In this document: positions 1-8,578 of the stretch, piece by piece
Layout of the letters: the number at the start of each line of letters is the position of its first letter
Numbering within the stretch: position 1 is the first letter of the stretch
DNA from: Spongiivirga citrea
GTDB taxonomy: Bacteria > Bacteroidota > Bacteroidia > Flavobacteriales > Flavobacteriaceae
Assembly: GCF_010671565.1 (NCBI RefSeq)
Contig: NZ_JAABOQ010000001.1
Coordinates: 248,001-312,000 of the forward strand
Direction of reading: 5' to 3'
Length of the DNA stretch: 64,000 nt
Program-made: the position numbers and the translations under genes
Notes under the pieces: generated by a model
Database searches by the model: none
What the model saw: only the letters and a program-made list of their open reading frames with translations
Told to the model about the DNA's origin: nothing

Positions 1-2
1 CG

Positions 3-302
3 AAGTTCGATATTTTTGAGGTCGATTTTCTTGGTATGAAACTTCGTAACATTTCCGCTGAGAATAAAGAGAAATATGAAATTTCAAATGGTGTAGGAGT
101 ATATGAACTCAAAGCAGGCTCTATTATCAATAATTCGACGGATGTTCGACCAGGTTATATTCTTACCGAAATAAATGGAATTAAGATTAAATCCATTAGT
201 GATATTGCCAAACTAAAAAAGAAAAACATTCAGGACGATCTTGAAAAAATCACTTTTTTAAATGGAAAATTAGAAGCCGAACGCTATATTTTTAGAGACT
301 AA
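3..302 (+). CDS. C-terminal part of Do/HtrA-type serine protease (truncated by window edge)
   Basis: The frame is open from base 3, upstream of the first ATG at 36, so this is the tail of a longer gene cut by the window edge. It encodes about 99 residues. They read as the second PDZ domain of a DegP/Do-like periplasmic protease: an EVDFLGMKL strand, then GVGVYELKAGS, a GYILTEINGIKI carboxylate-loop-like region, and a short C-terminal extension. In Bacteroidota Do proteases the last PDZ domain looks like this and ends shortly after. The protease domain lies outside the window, so catalytic residues cannot be checked. A strong terminator follows directly. Confidence 0.7.
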   Translation, partial: KFDIFEVDFLGMKLRNISAENKEKYEISNGVGVYELKAGSIINNSTDVRPGYILTEINGIKIKSISDIAKLKKKNIQDDLEKITFLNGKLEAERYIFRD

Positions 303-324
303 CACTAGCATATAGTATAAAAGA

Positions 325-361
325 AAAACCCTCGATAAACAGTCGTTCATCGAGGGTTTTT
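325..361 (+). terminator. Rho-independent terminator after the HtrA-like gene
   Basis: A 12-bp perfect inverted repeat (AAAACCCTCGAT / ATCGAGGGTTTT) encloses a 12-nt loop and ends in a T run. It separates the protease gene from gapA. Confidence 0.85.
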
Positions 362-401
362 AATTTTAATCATTTTTCTCTCCGAAAACGTTTGAAATTT
401 A

Positions 402-409
402 TACTTTTG
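402..409 (+). promoter_or_regulatory. -7 element upstream of gapA
   Basis: TACTTTTG matches the Bacteroidota -7 consensus TAnnTTTG and is followed by GC, as at several other genes here. I see no convincing -33 TTG at the expected distance. The start codon is 28 nt downstream. Confidence 0.5.
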
Positions 410-436
410 CGCCAAATTTAAACATAACGTTTTACA

Positions 437-1888
437 ATGAGTAGTGCAAACGACACTTACGAAAAAGAACTTGCTTTTCAAGCCGACCGTCGCCGAGCGA
501 CTGTAGAGTTTATTAAAATAGTAAGCGACCTTTGGTATGACAAATCCATCGAACTCGTGCTATTTAGAAATCAACTTATCGACAAAAATGTAAGTGATAT
601 TATAAACTTACATGAATATGCAGGTGAGTTTGTTCAAAAACCCATTTCAATTTTCGATTCCGTAGAAATCGCACAAGCAATTCACCAAATCAAATTGCCA
701 CCTGCAAAACTTGACATTGGTAAGTTGACATATGAGTATCATCTGGAAGATGACAAACATGACAATGTAAAGTCTTTTGTATTAAACAAACTTCGTGGCG
801 CTAATAAAAATGAAGAAATACAACCAAAGGATGTAGTTCTTTATGGATTTGGTCGTATTGGCCGACTTGTAGCTCGTGAATTGATGTCTAAAACAGGGAA
901 GGGAAGTCAAATGAGACTTCGTGCTATTGTAACGAGAGGAAAAATAACTGAGGATGTACTTGAAAAAAGAGCTTCTTTACTTCGCGGAGATTCAATTCAC
1001 GGTGAATTTTCTGGGACAGTAATTACCGATTTAAAGAAAAAAGCATTGATAATTAATGGAACTACCGTTAATATTATATCAGCAAACAATCCCGAAGATA
1101 TTGATTACACTAAACTAGGTATCGAAGATGCCTTAGTAATTGATAATACGGGAGCATTTAGAGATAAGGAAGCGCTAAGTCGCCACCTAAAGTCTAAAGG
1201 GGCAAGCAAAGTATTGTTAACTGCACCAGGAAAAGGTGTTCCAAATATTGTACACGGTGTAAATCACACAAATTATAATCCTGATCAGGTTGATATATTC
1301 TCAGCAGCATCTTGTACAACCAATGCCATTACTCCTGTTTTAAAAGCAGTAGAAGATTCACTTGGAGTTGTAAGTGGTCATTTAGAAACAATTCATGCCT
1401 ATACAAACGACCAAAACTTGGTCGATAATATGCACAGCAAATATCGTCGTGGTCGTGCTGCAGCTCTAAACATGGTAATTACAGAAACCGGTGCCGGGAA
1501 GGCAGTATCTAAGGCATTACCATCTTTAGAAGGCAAACTTACCTCTAATGCAATTCGTGTTCCTGTACCTAATGGATCACTAGCTATTTTAAAATTGGAA
1601 CTTGGTAATAGTACCTCAAAAGAAGGACTTAATACTTTAATGAAAAAGTATGCCCTAGAAGGTGATCTTGTGGAGCAGATTAAATACTCACTTAATAACG
1701 AGTTGGTATCATCTGATATCGTAGGTTCAGCACAACCTTCTATTTATGATAGCAATGCGACAATAGTAACTGAAAATGGAAAGAATGCAGTACTATATAT
1801 CTGGTATGATAACGAATATGGTTACAGTCATCAGGTTATTAGATTAGCAAAATACATTAGTAAAGTAAGACGTTATACGTATTACTAG
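437..1888 (+). CDS. gapA: glyceraldehyde-3-phosphate dehydrogenase, long form
   Basis: NAD(P)-dependent GAPDH of glycolysis/gluconeogenesis; it converts glyceraldehyde-3-phosphate to 1,3-bisphosphoglycerate in the cytosol. The Rossmann motif GFGRIG is at residues 137-142 and the catalytic cysteine is C293 in SAASCTTNAITP. The HAYTNDQ and RVPVPNGS motifs and the C-terminal WYDNEYGYSHQ are present. At 483 residues it is about 130 longer than ordinary GAPDH because of an N-terminal extension; long forms of this kind are common in Bacteroidota. It is monocistronic between two terminators. The pyruvate and glyceraldehyde-3-phosphate made by the KDPG-aldolase step of the alginate locus would enter metabolism here. 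Confidence 0.95.
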   Translation: MSSANDTYEKELAFQADRRRATVEFIKIVSDLWYDKSIELVLFRNQLIDKNVSDIINLHEYAGEFVQKPISIFDSVEIAQAIHQIKLPPAKLDIGKLTYEYHLEDDKHDNVKSFVLNKLRGANKNEEIQPKDVVLYGFGRIGRLVARELMSKTGKGSQMRLRAIVTRGKITEDVLEKRASLLRGDSIHGEFSGTVITDLKKKALIINGTTVNIISANNPEDIDYTKLGIEDALVIDNTGAFRDKEALSRHLKSKGASKVLLTAPGKGVPNIVHGVNHTNYNPDQVDIFSAASCTTNAITPVLKAVEDSLGVVSGHLETIHAYTNDQNLVDNMHSKYRRGRAAALNMVITETGAGKAVSKALPSLEGKLTSNAIRVPVPNGSLAILKLELGNSTSKEGLNTLMKKYALEGDLVEQIKYSLNNELVSSDIVGSAQPSIYDSNATIVTENGKNAVLYIWYDNEYGYSHQVIRLAKYISKVRRYTYY

Positions 1889-1907
1889 ATCCTATATAAC
1901 TTAAAGT

Positions 1908-1942
1908 AAATCCGCAGCTTTTTATAAAACTGCGGATTTTTT
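1908..1942 (+). terminator. Rho-independent terminator of gapA
   Basis: A 10-bp perfect stem AAATCCGCAG / CTGCGGATTT is followed by TTTTG. The rest of the 1889-2108 gap shows nothing else I can name apart from a possible -7 box TATTTTTG at 2087-2094. Confidence 0.85.
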
Positions 1943-2108
1943 GTTTTTGAAAATCAACTATTTACAACTAACAACTAATAAGAAAGCTGTATCAAACATC
2001 CATTTTACCGTATTAGTACGTATTTTTACAATAAGTTATTGTGGCACTCGTTATAACTTAAAAATTTAACAGCAGTAATTACAATTTATTTTTGATTTAT
2101 CCGTTAGC

Positions 2109-2714
2109 ATGAAATTTTTCAACCTCCTAATCCTTTTTGTATTTATCTCATTCAGTTCTGGACTAAGAGCGCAGACAGCTCCTGTTGAAGGTTCGCTTGA
2201 TGGCGGTACTATCGACAGCCAACTTACCTGGTTGCTTAAAAAGTCGCCTAATTATCAAGAATATGAGATGATTAAGCGCTTTATGGCTTTAAAAATGAAG
2301 CAAAATGTATTAGATACATTGAAGGTGATGCGCGCATCAATTAATGAAGGAAAAAATACCATTACTGCTCAACAGACTCAAATCGATAATTTAAAAATTG
2401 AATTAGGAAACACCAATCAGAACCTTGAACAAACTACCAAGGAAAAAAATAGCATGTCATTTCTTGGTATACTGATGAATAAAGCTGCTTATAATGCACT
2501 GTTATGGGGAATTATTACTGCTTTAGTAGGTTTGTTGGTTTGGTTCATCTATAAATTTCGAAATAGTAATCTTGTTACTCAACAAGCACGAGCTAAATTA
2601 AGTGAGGTGGAAGAAGAGTTTGAAGCCCACCGAAGTCGAGCTCTAGAGCGCGAGCAGAAAGTACGTCGCCAACTTCAAGACGAAATAAACAAGCAAAAAG
2701 CTGGCAAAAGCTAA
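2109..2714 (+). CDS. membrane-anchored coiled-coil protein of unknown function
   Basis: 201 residues. An N-terminal signal peptide (hydrophobic 5-20, then AQT) is followed by a helical, Gln/Asn/Glu-rich stretch around 65-118 likely to form a coiled coil. One transmembrane segment lies around 128-150 (ALLWGIITALVGLLVWFIY), then a strongly charged C-terminal helix ending in an RRQLQDEINKQK-like tail. The pattern suggests a periplasmic coiled coil linked to a cytoplasmic charged helix. As I recall, homologues of this architecture in Flavobacteriaceae often carry the name tRNA (guanine-N1)-methyltransferase; nothing here resembles TrmD, and the real trmD is at 6797. The next gene starts 5 nt later, so the two are probably co-transcribed. 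Function unknown. Confidence 0.75.
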   Translation: MKFFNLLILFVFISFSSGLRAQTAPVEGSLDGGTIDSQLTWLLKKSPNYQEYEMIKRFMALKMKQNVLDTLKVMRASINEGKNTITAQQTQIDNLKIELGNTNQNLEQTTKEKNSMSFLGILMNKAAYNALLWGIITALVGLLVWFIYKFRNSNLVTQQARAKLSEVEEEFEAHRSRALEREQKVRRQLQDEINKQKAGKS

Positions 2715-2719
2715 ATAGT

Positions 2720-3166
2720 ATGCAAATTGTATTTGCAAATAATGAGCACATCGATTTGGTGGCTCCACTATTCGATGCATATCGTGTGTTCTACAAACAA
2801 GAAAGCGATTTAGAAGGCTCTAGAAAATTCATTCAAGACCGAATTAGCAATAAGGAATCTACCATTCTATTAGCGCTCGATGATAATCAAAAGCCATTGG
2901 GGTTTACTCAATTATTTCCCATTTTTTCATCAGTCACGGCCCAGCGCATGTATATACTGAATGACCTTTATGTCAACCAAACAATTAGATCTAAAGGTGT
3001 TGGCACGGCATTGCTGAACGCTGCTAAAGAATTTTGCAAAAAACAAGGATACAAAGGTTTAGTCCTTCAAACAGAAACACATAACCCCGCACAAGAGCTA
3101 TACAAGCATCTAGGCTGGGAAGCTGACCCTGATTTACATTTTTTCTGGAAGAATCCAGAAATTTAA
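2720..3166 (+). CDS. GNAT-family N-acetyltransferase
   Basis: 148 residues, close to the usual single-domain GNAT length. The acetyl-CoA-binding motif A is visible as YVNQTIRSKGVGTALL around residues 93-108 (R/QxxGxG/A type). Motif B follows as LVLQTETHNPAQELYKHLGW, where the conserved Asn and Tyr sit. The substrate cannot be told from the sequence; small amines or ribosomal protein N-termini are typical for this superfamily. It starts 5 nt after the preceding membrane coiled-coil gene and is followed by a terminator shared with the convergent amidohydrolase gene. Confidence 0.85.
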   Translation: MQIVFANNEHIDLVAPLFDAYRVFYKQESDLEGSRKFIQDRISNKESTILLALDDNQKPLGFTQLFPIFSSVTAQRMYILNDLYVNQTIRSKGVGTALLNAAKEFCKKQGYKGLVLQTETHNPAQELYKHLGWEADPDLHFFWKNPEI

Positions 3167-3180
3167 TAAGCTGAATTAAA

Positions 3181-3224
3181 AAAACCTACAAGGAGGTTCT
3201 TTGAACGACACCTTGCAGGTTTTG
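3181..3224. terminator. bidirectional terminator between convergent genes
   Basis: The stem AAAACCTACAAGG / CCTTGCAGGTTTT has one internal mismatch and is flanked by A and T runs on both sides. It lies between the GNAT gene (+) and the amidohydrolase gene (-). Confidence 0.75.
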
Positions 3225-3244
3225 ATTAAGATTTTTTCTTAAAA

Positions 3245-6200
3245 CTACTTCTTCATTCCGGGAATACCAGATGGCTTTTTCATTTGCCAATGAAATGTTG
3301 GTGCCTTTTTAACAACCGGAGCAACCTCATCTAGCGTATTGGCATCATAAACCACACCATCTTTTATGACATGGGTAATGGTATTAGTATTTCTTAAATT
3401 GTCTAATGGATTCTTATCCATAATTACAATATCAGCTAGTTTACCTGCTTCTAAAGTTCCCAGGTCGTCGTCTAAACCAATTGCTGTTGCGCCATGAATC
3501 GTTCCTACTTTTAGAGCATCGTGATTGTTCATTCCACCACTTGCAACCGACCAGAGTTCCCAATGGAATCCTAAACCTTGTAATTGACCATGACTCCCTA
3601 CTCCACCGGTTCCACCCGCTTCAACCAAATCCTTCATAAACTCCGCATGCTTTTTAAAGACGTGTTCCTCATCCATAAACCAACCTGGTCTTCTTCTTGA
3701 TTTTCGAGCGAGCTCCTCATAAGGCGTAAAGTACTGTAGTTTTTTATCGTGATATGGGTTTTCTCTTGAATAAAAATAATTCTCCGCCCAAGGTCCACCA
3801 TAAGAAACCAATAAAGTTGGCGTAATCGCCATATCTGACTCTGCGGCAGTTTGTACCACATCTTTGTAAATAGGATAAATAGGAAGCGAATGCTCATGAC
3901 CCGGATAGCCATCGATCATATTAACCATATTGCGTTTAAAGTCTAAACCACCTTCAGTCGTTGGCATTAACTTTAACTCTTTACAAGCCATAATTACCCA
4001 TTGACGCTGCTGACGATTACCAACCAAATACATTTTAATCGTCTTGGTATTATAATATTCGCTATACTGCTTCAACACATCTTTTGCATGCTCTAGACTT
4101 TTAATATTGTATCCCCAGAAACCTAATCCAGGACCAGTGCTATATACTCGAGGACCATGCATCATTCCAGCCTCAACCATATCGGCATAGGTCAAGACAT
4201 CGGTAGTTGCAGTTTGCGGATCTCTAGTTGTTGTCACCCCATAGGCTAGATTGGCGGAGTAAATCCAAATTTGATTTTTATGAATTCCCCAATTTGGCCA
4301 CATATGAGCATGTGTATCAACAAAACCAGGAGTTAGCGTTTTACCAGAAACATCAATAGTCTTTGCTCCTGAAGGGACACTAAAACTGCTGGATGCTCCG
4401 ACATTTTTAATTCGGTTATTCTCGATTAAAATATCGCCATTTTCAATCACTTCATTGCCCTTCATAGTTATAATGCGGCCACCTTTTAGTAAGACAGTTC
4501 CATTAGGAATAGCTCTTTGAAAAGGGACTTTTATCTTGTACTCATCGGCCTTGAATTTTGGGGCTGACTTCTTTTTATCTTTTTCTTTATCAGCTTTTTT
4601 ATCGTCTTTCTTTTCGGTACTATCCTTTTTCTTCTCGGCCTCTTTAAGCTCTTTTTCTTTCTTTTTAGCCAACTTTAAACTATCCGCAAAGGCTTTTCCC
4701 TTATCAAGGTCATACACAAAATGGCTTGCTCCTAATGACCAATGTACTTTCTTACTATTACCACTCCATGTCGGAAACTCTCCACCCATAATAGTTAATT
4801 TTCTAGCCGGAAATGCTGCTGAGCTTGCATTAGCCAAAGAAATGGATGGTGTTTTTCCAATTTTAGGAATTAAGACTGAGTACATATCATTATTAATATG
4901 CGCCAATGCTCGAGTACCATCTGGTGAAATTCTAATTTCCGTTGGTCTCGATGCTTTATTATTTTCCATCCAACCTTCTTCATGAGTTGGCAAGGCCGCA
5001 TGCTGATGACCTTTTCCAAATACATCGGAAGAACCATAGGTGGTAATACCCGTTACTTTTAAATGCACTTTCTCATCAGTATCATCCCATCGAATAGAAA
5101 TTAACCCTTTTTGAAAATGATTTAAGTAAATACGATCATTCACCCTTGTAAAATGAGGATTCCCTCTTCCTTTAGACCTTCCTATAACGGTTATCGGTCC
5201 GCCATTTGAAGACACCCAGGCCAGTTCGTCTTGCGCGCCAGAAGCAAATGGACCTATTGCATCGTTATACGATTGTGCACTTCCTTTTACAAAAGCAATA
5301 CGATTAGAACGATATGACCATTCAGGATTGCTAAAAATTCCTGCCTCTTTTGTTAACTGAACAATTTTTGCTCTACCAGAAACATTCACCTTATATAAAT
5401 GTCCGCCGCCTTGTTTCCAAGTCGTAAAAACAACATTCTTACTATCTGGTGACCAAGCAGGATCAGCTTCAGTAAACTCATTTTTTGTTAATCGTTTTGG
5501 AGTCCCATTCGGAAGATCCATAACATACAACCTATTTAAAGCAGTAAATGCCAATTTCTTTCCGTCAGGCGAGGGTACGCCGCCTCGTATTTGAGTCACA
5601 AAAGCTTCTTTATCATTAGAAATGGGATATTTAAAATACACCTTTGCTCCCATATCCAATTCTACATCGACCTCAAATGGAATTTCAATTGCATTGTTGT
5701 TAGCGATTGAAATAGAATATATTTTTCCGCCATACGAAGCGATCAAATTTTTATTATCTGGAGTAAATGCCATTGCCGGCATAACACCAAGTGGACCAAT
5801 TGACTCTTGCTCATCTCTTTGTACTGGGTATGCTAACCAGCGTTCATCGCCGTTTTTCAAGTTTCTTAAAACAAGTCCAGTTTCATCTTCAAAACGACTA
5901 CCATACACCATCCAATTACCATCATTAGATAAAGTTGGTGTAAAAGCAGAACCGTATCTACTAGTAATGCGCTCAATCTCTCCGTCTTCGCGACTAAAGG
6001 TCATAATTTGATACTGCGGAAGCTGCGCATTATAATTCCATGCATTGTTTCTACTAGAAAAATAAATGGTATTTCCATCAGCACTTAAAGCGGGATCTGT
6101 TGTTTTTAATGATTTATTCTTGGACGCGTCTAACAAACCAGCACCTGATCCTCCGTCTTTATGAATTAAAAACGGCTTGATATTCCTTCTTCCACGAGTT

Positions 6201-6676
6201 CCAACTATATAATCACCATCAGGAGTCCAATCGGCAGAAAAATGATGTTTATTCTTATCCTTAGTCAGTTGCGTTTGTTCTTTGGTTTTTAAATCCATCG
6301 TCCAAACATTATCAGATCCACTTTTATCCGAGATAAAAACGACTGATTTCCCATCTGGACTGTATCGAGGATGCACATCATATGGCATGCCTTCGGTAAC
6401 ACGAGTCGCTTTTCCTCCTGTAATAGGAATGGTGTATAGGTCACCCATGAGGTCAAACATTATTGTTTTTCCATCAGGATGCACATCAACCGATATCCAG
6501 GTACCTTGTTTGGTGTTGAATTTAACTTTTCTTGCAGGCTCTAGCGGAAGTTCTTTAGTAGCCATCTTTGTAGAATCGGCTTTCTTTTCTTCTTTTTTAT
6601 CTTGAGCCGTAATAGTAAATGAGCATAGTAGCAACAACATAGCTACCACACTCGAAAGTGAAGTGTTGGTTTTCAT
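3245..6676 (-). CDS. exported TolB-like beta-propeller / amidohydrolase fusion
   Basis: 1143 residues with a signal peptide (residues 1-24, ending ...FTITAQ). The N-terminal about 600 residues contain repeated PD40/WD40-like blades, with recurring phrases such as PDGKTIMFDL, YSPDGKSVVFIS and WSPDSKNVVFTTW. A Lys/Glu/Asp-rich low-complexity linker follows (about 655-710). The C-terminal third is an amidohydrolase: GKTLTPGFVDTHAHMW holds the metal-binding H789xH791, and DIVIMDKNPLDN near the end is typical of the imidazolonepropionase-like branch. It probably acts as a periplasmic or surface hydrolase or peptidase; the substrate is unknown. It stands alone, divergent from trmD. The long opposite-strand open frames inside it are shadows of its composition. 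Confidence 0.85.
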   Translation of the reverse strand: MKTNTSLSSVVAMLLLLCSFTITAQDKKEEKKADSTKMATKELPLEPARKVKFNTKQGTWISVDVHPDGKTIMFDLMGDLYTIPITGGKATRVTEGMPYDVHPRYSPDGKSVVFISDKSGSDNVWTMDLKTKEQTQLTKDKNKHHFSADWTPDGDYIVGTRGRRNIKPFLIHKDGGSGAGLLDASKNKSLKTTDPALSADGNTIYFSSRNNAWNYNAQLPQYQIMTFSREDGEIERITSRYGSAFTPTLSNDGNWMVYGSRFEDETGLVLRNLKNGDERWLAYPVQRDEQESIGPLGVMPAMAFTPDNKNLIASYGGKIYSISIANNNAIEIPFEVDVELDMGAKVYFKYPISNDKEAFVTQIRGGVPSPDGKKLAFTALNRLYVMDLPNGTPKRLTKNEFTEADPAWSPDSKNVVFTTWKQGGGHLYKVNVSGRAKIVQLTKEAGIFSNPEWSYRSNRIAFVKGSAQSYNDAIGPFASGAQDELAWVSSNGGPITVIGRSKGRGNPHFTRVNDRIYLNHFQKGLISIRWDDTDEKVHLKVTGITTYGSSDVFGKGHQHAALPTHEEGWMENNKASRPTEIRISPDGTRALAHINNDMYSVLIPKIGKTPSISLANASSAAFPARKLTIMGGEFPTWSGNSKKVHWSLGASHFVYDLDKGKAFADSLKLAKKKEKELKEAEKKKDSTEKKDDKKADKEKDKKKSAPKFKADEYKIKVPFQRAIPNGTVLLKGGRIITMKGNEVIENGDILIENNRIKNVGASSSFSVPSGAKTIDVSGKTLTPGFVDTHAHMWPNWGIHKNQIWIYSANLAYGVTTTRDPQTATTDVLTYADMVEAGMMHGPRVYSTGPGLGFWGYNIKSLEHAKDVLKQYSEYYNTKTIKMYLVGNRQQRQWVIMACKELKLMPTTEGGLDFKRNMVNMIDGYPGHEHSLPIYPIYKDVVQTAAESDMAITPTLLVSYGGPWAENYFYSRENPYHDKKLQYFTPYEELARKSRRRPGWFMDEEHVFKKHAEFMKDLVEAGGTGGVGSHGQLQGLGFHWELWSVASGGMNNHDALKVGTIHGATAIGLDDDLGTLEAGKLADIVIMDKNPLDNLRNTNTITHVIKDGVVYDANTLDEVAPVVKKAPTFHWQMKKPSGIPGMKK

Positions 6677-6762
6677 TTAGTGGTGTTTAAAAGCTGTGAA
6701 AATAACCAATTATATGTTAAAGAACTGTGAAACCCCTTGAGTAGATTTTTCAAATTCTAAAC

Positions 6763-6791
6763 TTTGAGACGTACAAGGTTTCGTATTTTTG
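6763..6791 (+). promoter_or_regulatory. trmD promoter; decides a leaderless or near-leaderless start
   Basis: TTTG (6763-6766), 17 bp, TATTTTTG (6784-6791) fits the Bacteroidota sigma-A consensus. The -7 box ends only 5 nt before the ATG at 6797, so the transcript should start at or next to that codon. This excludes the upstream TTG at 6764 as the translation start. Confidence 0.7.
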
Positions 6792-6796
6792 CCCCT

Positions 6797-7474
6797 ATGA
6801 GAATTGATATCATTAGTGTTGTTCCGGACCTTTTAAAAAGTCCATTTGAAGCTTCTATATTGAAACGCTCAATAGAAAAAGGTTTGGTGAGTGTGCATAT
6901 ACATAACTTACGAGACTACTCTTCTAATAACTATAAGCAGATTGATGATTACCAGTTTGGCGGGGGTGCCGGTATGGTGATGATGATTGAGCCGATTGAC
7001 AAATGTATTTCGGCTTTAAAAGCAGAAAGAGATTACGACGAAGTCATTTATATGACGCCAGATGGCGCTACATTAACCCAGGGCATTGCTAATGAACTTT
7101 CACTTAAGGGTAATATTATAATATTATGTGGTCATTACAAAGGTGTAGATCAACGAGTTCGTGATCATTTTATCACCAGAGAGATTTCTATTGGCGATTA
7201 CGTTTTATCAGGTGGTGAGCTTGGGGCTGCGGTTTTGTGTGATGCTGTTATACGATTGATTCCTGGGGTATTAGGTAATGAAACCTCTGCATTGACTGAT
7301 TCTTTTCAAGATAATTTACTAGCTCCACCAATTTACACCCGCCCGGCTAATTATAAAGGATGGAAAGTTCCGGAGATTCTGACATCAGGAAATACACCAA
7401 AAATTGACCAATGGCGCGAAGATGAAGCTTACAAACGCACAGAGGAAAAGCGCCCAGATCTTTTAGAGGATTAG
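6797..7474 (+). CDS. trmD: tRNA (guanine-37-N1)-methyltransferase TrmD
   Basis: 225 residues when started at ATG 6797 ([10 protein letters not shown]), the usual TrmD start. The longer frame from the TTG at 6764 would begin inside the promoter. The knot region is recognisable: [27 protein letters not shown] with the conserved G-Y-x-G-D/V-R pattern, and the S-adenosylmethionine-binding [19 protein letters not shown] loop. The C-terminal [14 protein letters not shown]...WR segment is also typical. It methylates G37 of tRNAs reading CNN codons to prevent frameshifting. A small membrane-protein gene and rplS follow on the same strand; rplS has its own promoter. Confidence 0.97.
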   Translation: MRIDIISVVPDLLKSPFEASILKRSIEKGLVSVHIHNLRDYSSNNYKQIDDYQFGGGAGMVMMIEPIDKCISALKAERDYDEVIYMTPDGATLTQGIANELSLKGNIIILCGHYKGVDQRVRDHFITREISIGDYVLSGGELGAAVLCDAVIRLIPGVLGNETSALTDSFQDNLLAPPIYTRPANYKGWKVPEILTSGNTPKIDQWREDEAYKRTEEKRPDLLED

Positions 7475-7499
7475 ATTAACCAATTTAACTTTATATAAC

Positions 7500-7817
7500 A
7501 TGACAGACGACGGCATTCCAATTACCATTTATATTGGCCAAGCATTACATTTCTTGGGTATTCTAGGGCTAGTAATAGCAACAAGTATTTTAGTATATAA
7601 AAAGAAATCAGCAGCAACCATTTTGATTCTTATTGGCGCCATATTGACTTTCATCTCTTTCTTTGCATCTATAGCGAGTAATTTTTTTGCTGCTCAATTT
7701 GGGGTTGACCAATTGGTAACAATGCAGGGATGGATTAGTATTGTAAGTGCTATTATTTACCTAATATTTGTTACAGGATTTATCTGGTTTGGTCTCACCT
7801 TAAAAAAGAGCAGTTAA
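7500..7817 (+). CDS. small three-helix membrane protein, unknown function
   Basis: 105 residues with three hydrophobic segments, at about 12-28, 35-58 and 73-99, separated by a KKKS loop and a short polar loop. It ends in KKSS, which would place the C-terminus in the cytoplasm. There are no recognisable catalytic motifs. It lies 25 nt after trmD and probably shares its transcript. I do not recognise a named family; hypothetical inner-membrane proteins of this type are frequent in Flavobacteriaceae. Confidence 0.65.
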   Translation: MTDDGIPITIYIGQALHFLGILGLVIATSILVYKKKSAATILILIGAILTFISFFASIASNFFAAQFGVDQLVTMQGWISIVSAIIYLIFVTGFIWFGLTLKKSS

Positions 7818-7835
7818 TTTTTCTGTATTTTTAGC

Positions 7836-7865
7836 TTGTATTACATAAAGAAATTAATACTTTTG
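7836..7865 (+). promoter_or_regulatory. rplS promoter
   Basis: TTG (7836-7838), 19 bp, TACTTTTG (7858-7865) is a full match to the flavobacterial consensus. Transcription would begin near 7870, giving a leader of about 65 nt before rplS. Confidence 0.75.
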
Positions 7866-7935
7866 CAGCCGATTTACATAACCTCTGGCGAGAATCGTGA
7901 ATGTTGTGTGAACTATACTTTTTAAAACCATTATA

Positions 7936-8283
7936 ATGGATTTAGTAAAATTTGTTCAGGACGAATTCGTAGCTAAAAAAGATTTCCCTGAATTTTCAGC
8001 TGGTGATACAATCACTATTTATTATGAAATTAGAGAAGGTAACAAAACTCGTACTCAGTTTTTTAGAGGAGTAGTTATCCAACGAAGAGGTAGCGGAGCA
8101 ACCGAAACCTTTACAATTAGAAAAATGTCTGGTACTGTAGGTGTAGAACGTATCTTCCCTGTAAACTTACCAGCGCTTCAAAAAATTGAGGTTAATAAAA
8201 GAGGTAAAGTTCGTAGAGCACGCATATTCTACTTTAGAGAACTTACTGGTAAAAAAGCTCGTATTAAAGAAGTTAGAAAATAG
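7936..8283 (+). CDS. rplS: 50S ribosomal protein L19
   Basis: 115 residues, the standard length. It contains the family pattern F.AGDTITIYYEIREGNKTRTQFFRGVVIQRRGSG and the C-terminal VRRARIFYFRELTGKKARIKE. L19 sits at the interface of the 30S and 50S subunits. It has its own promoter (7836-7865) and a strong terminator (8306-8336). Position downstream of trmD parallels the rpsP-rimM-trmD-rplS order of many bacteria, but here rpsP and rimM are absent and a small membrane gene intervenes. Confidence 0.97.
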   Translation: MDLVKFVQDEFVAKKDFPEFSAGDTITIYYEIREGNKTRTQFFRGVVIQRRGSGATETFTIRKMSGTVGVERIFPVNLPALQKIEVNKRGKVRRARIFYFRELTGKKARIKEVRK

Positions 8284-8305
8284 CAGCAATACTATTGCTA
8301 AATTG

Positions 8306-8336
8306 AAAAGCCCCGGCACAATTGCTGGGGCTTTTT
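8306..8336 (+). terminator. rplS terminator
   Basis: AAAAGCCCCGGC / GCTGGGGCTTTT hairpin followed by a T-rich tail (CTTTTTGTTTTG). Confidence 0.85.
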
Positions 8337-8578
8337 GTTTTGTAAACAATTGTTAATAACCTTAGTTAATATCAAGTTGATACTTATTATGTTAAAAAAA
8401 TTGACATTCATCAATTTTACATATATATTAGCATAACTATTAATAACAAAATATAGAATGTATTGTTAAATTATTAATGGAAATAAAGTAACGTTCTTTA
8501 TTTAACGGAATTGCTTTTAGATTTTTTAAAAATTCAATTTATTGAACAAACCAAAAATCTGTTATATATCAAAATAAG

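Noticed and set aside
385-394. LacI-type operator half upstream of gapA (AAAACGTTTG)
   Set aside because: It shares only the short core with the kdgK/lacI palindromes and lacks their flanks; the core is expected by chance in AT-rich DNA.
4536-6605. Open frames on the plus strand opposite the amidohydrolase gene
   Set aside because: They are Ser/Phe/Leu-rich mirror translations of the Lys/Glu/Asp-rich coding strand, with no start context or motifs.
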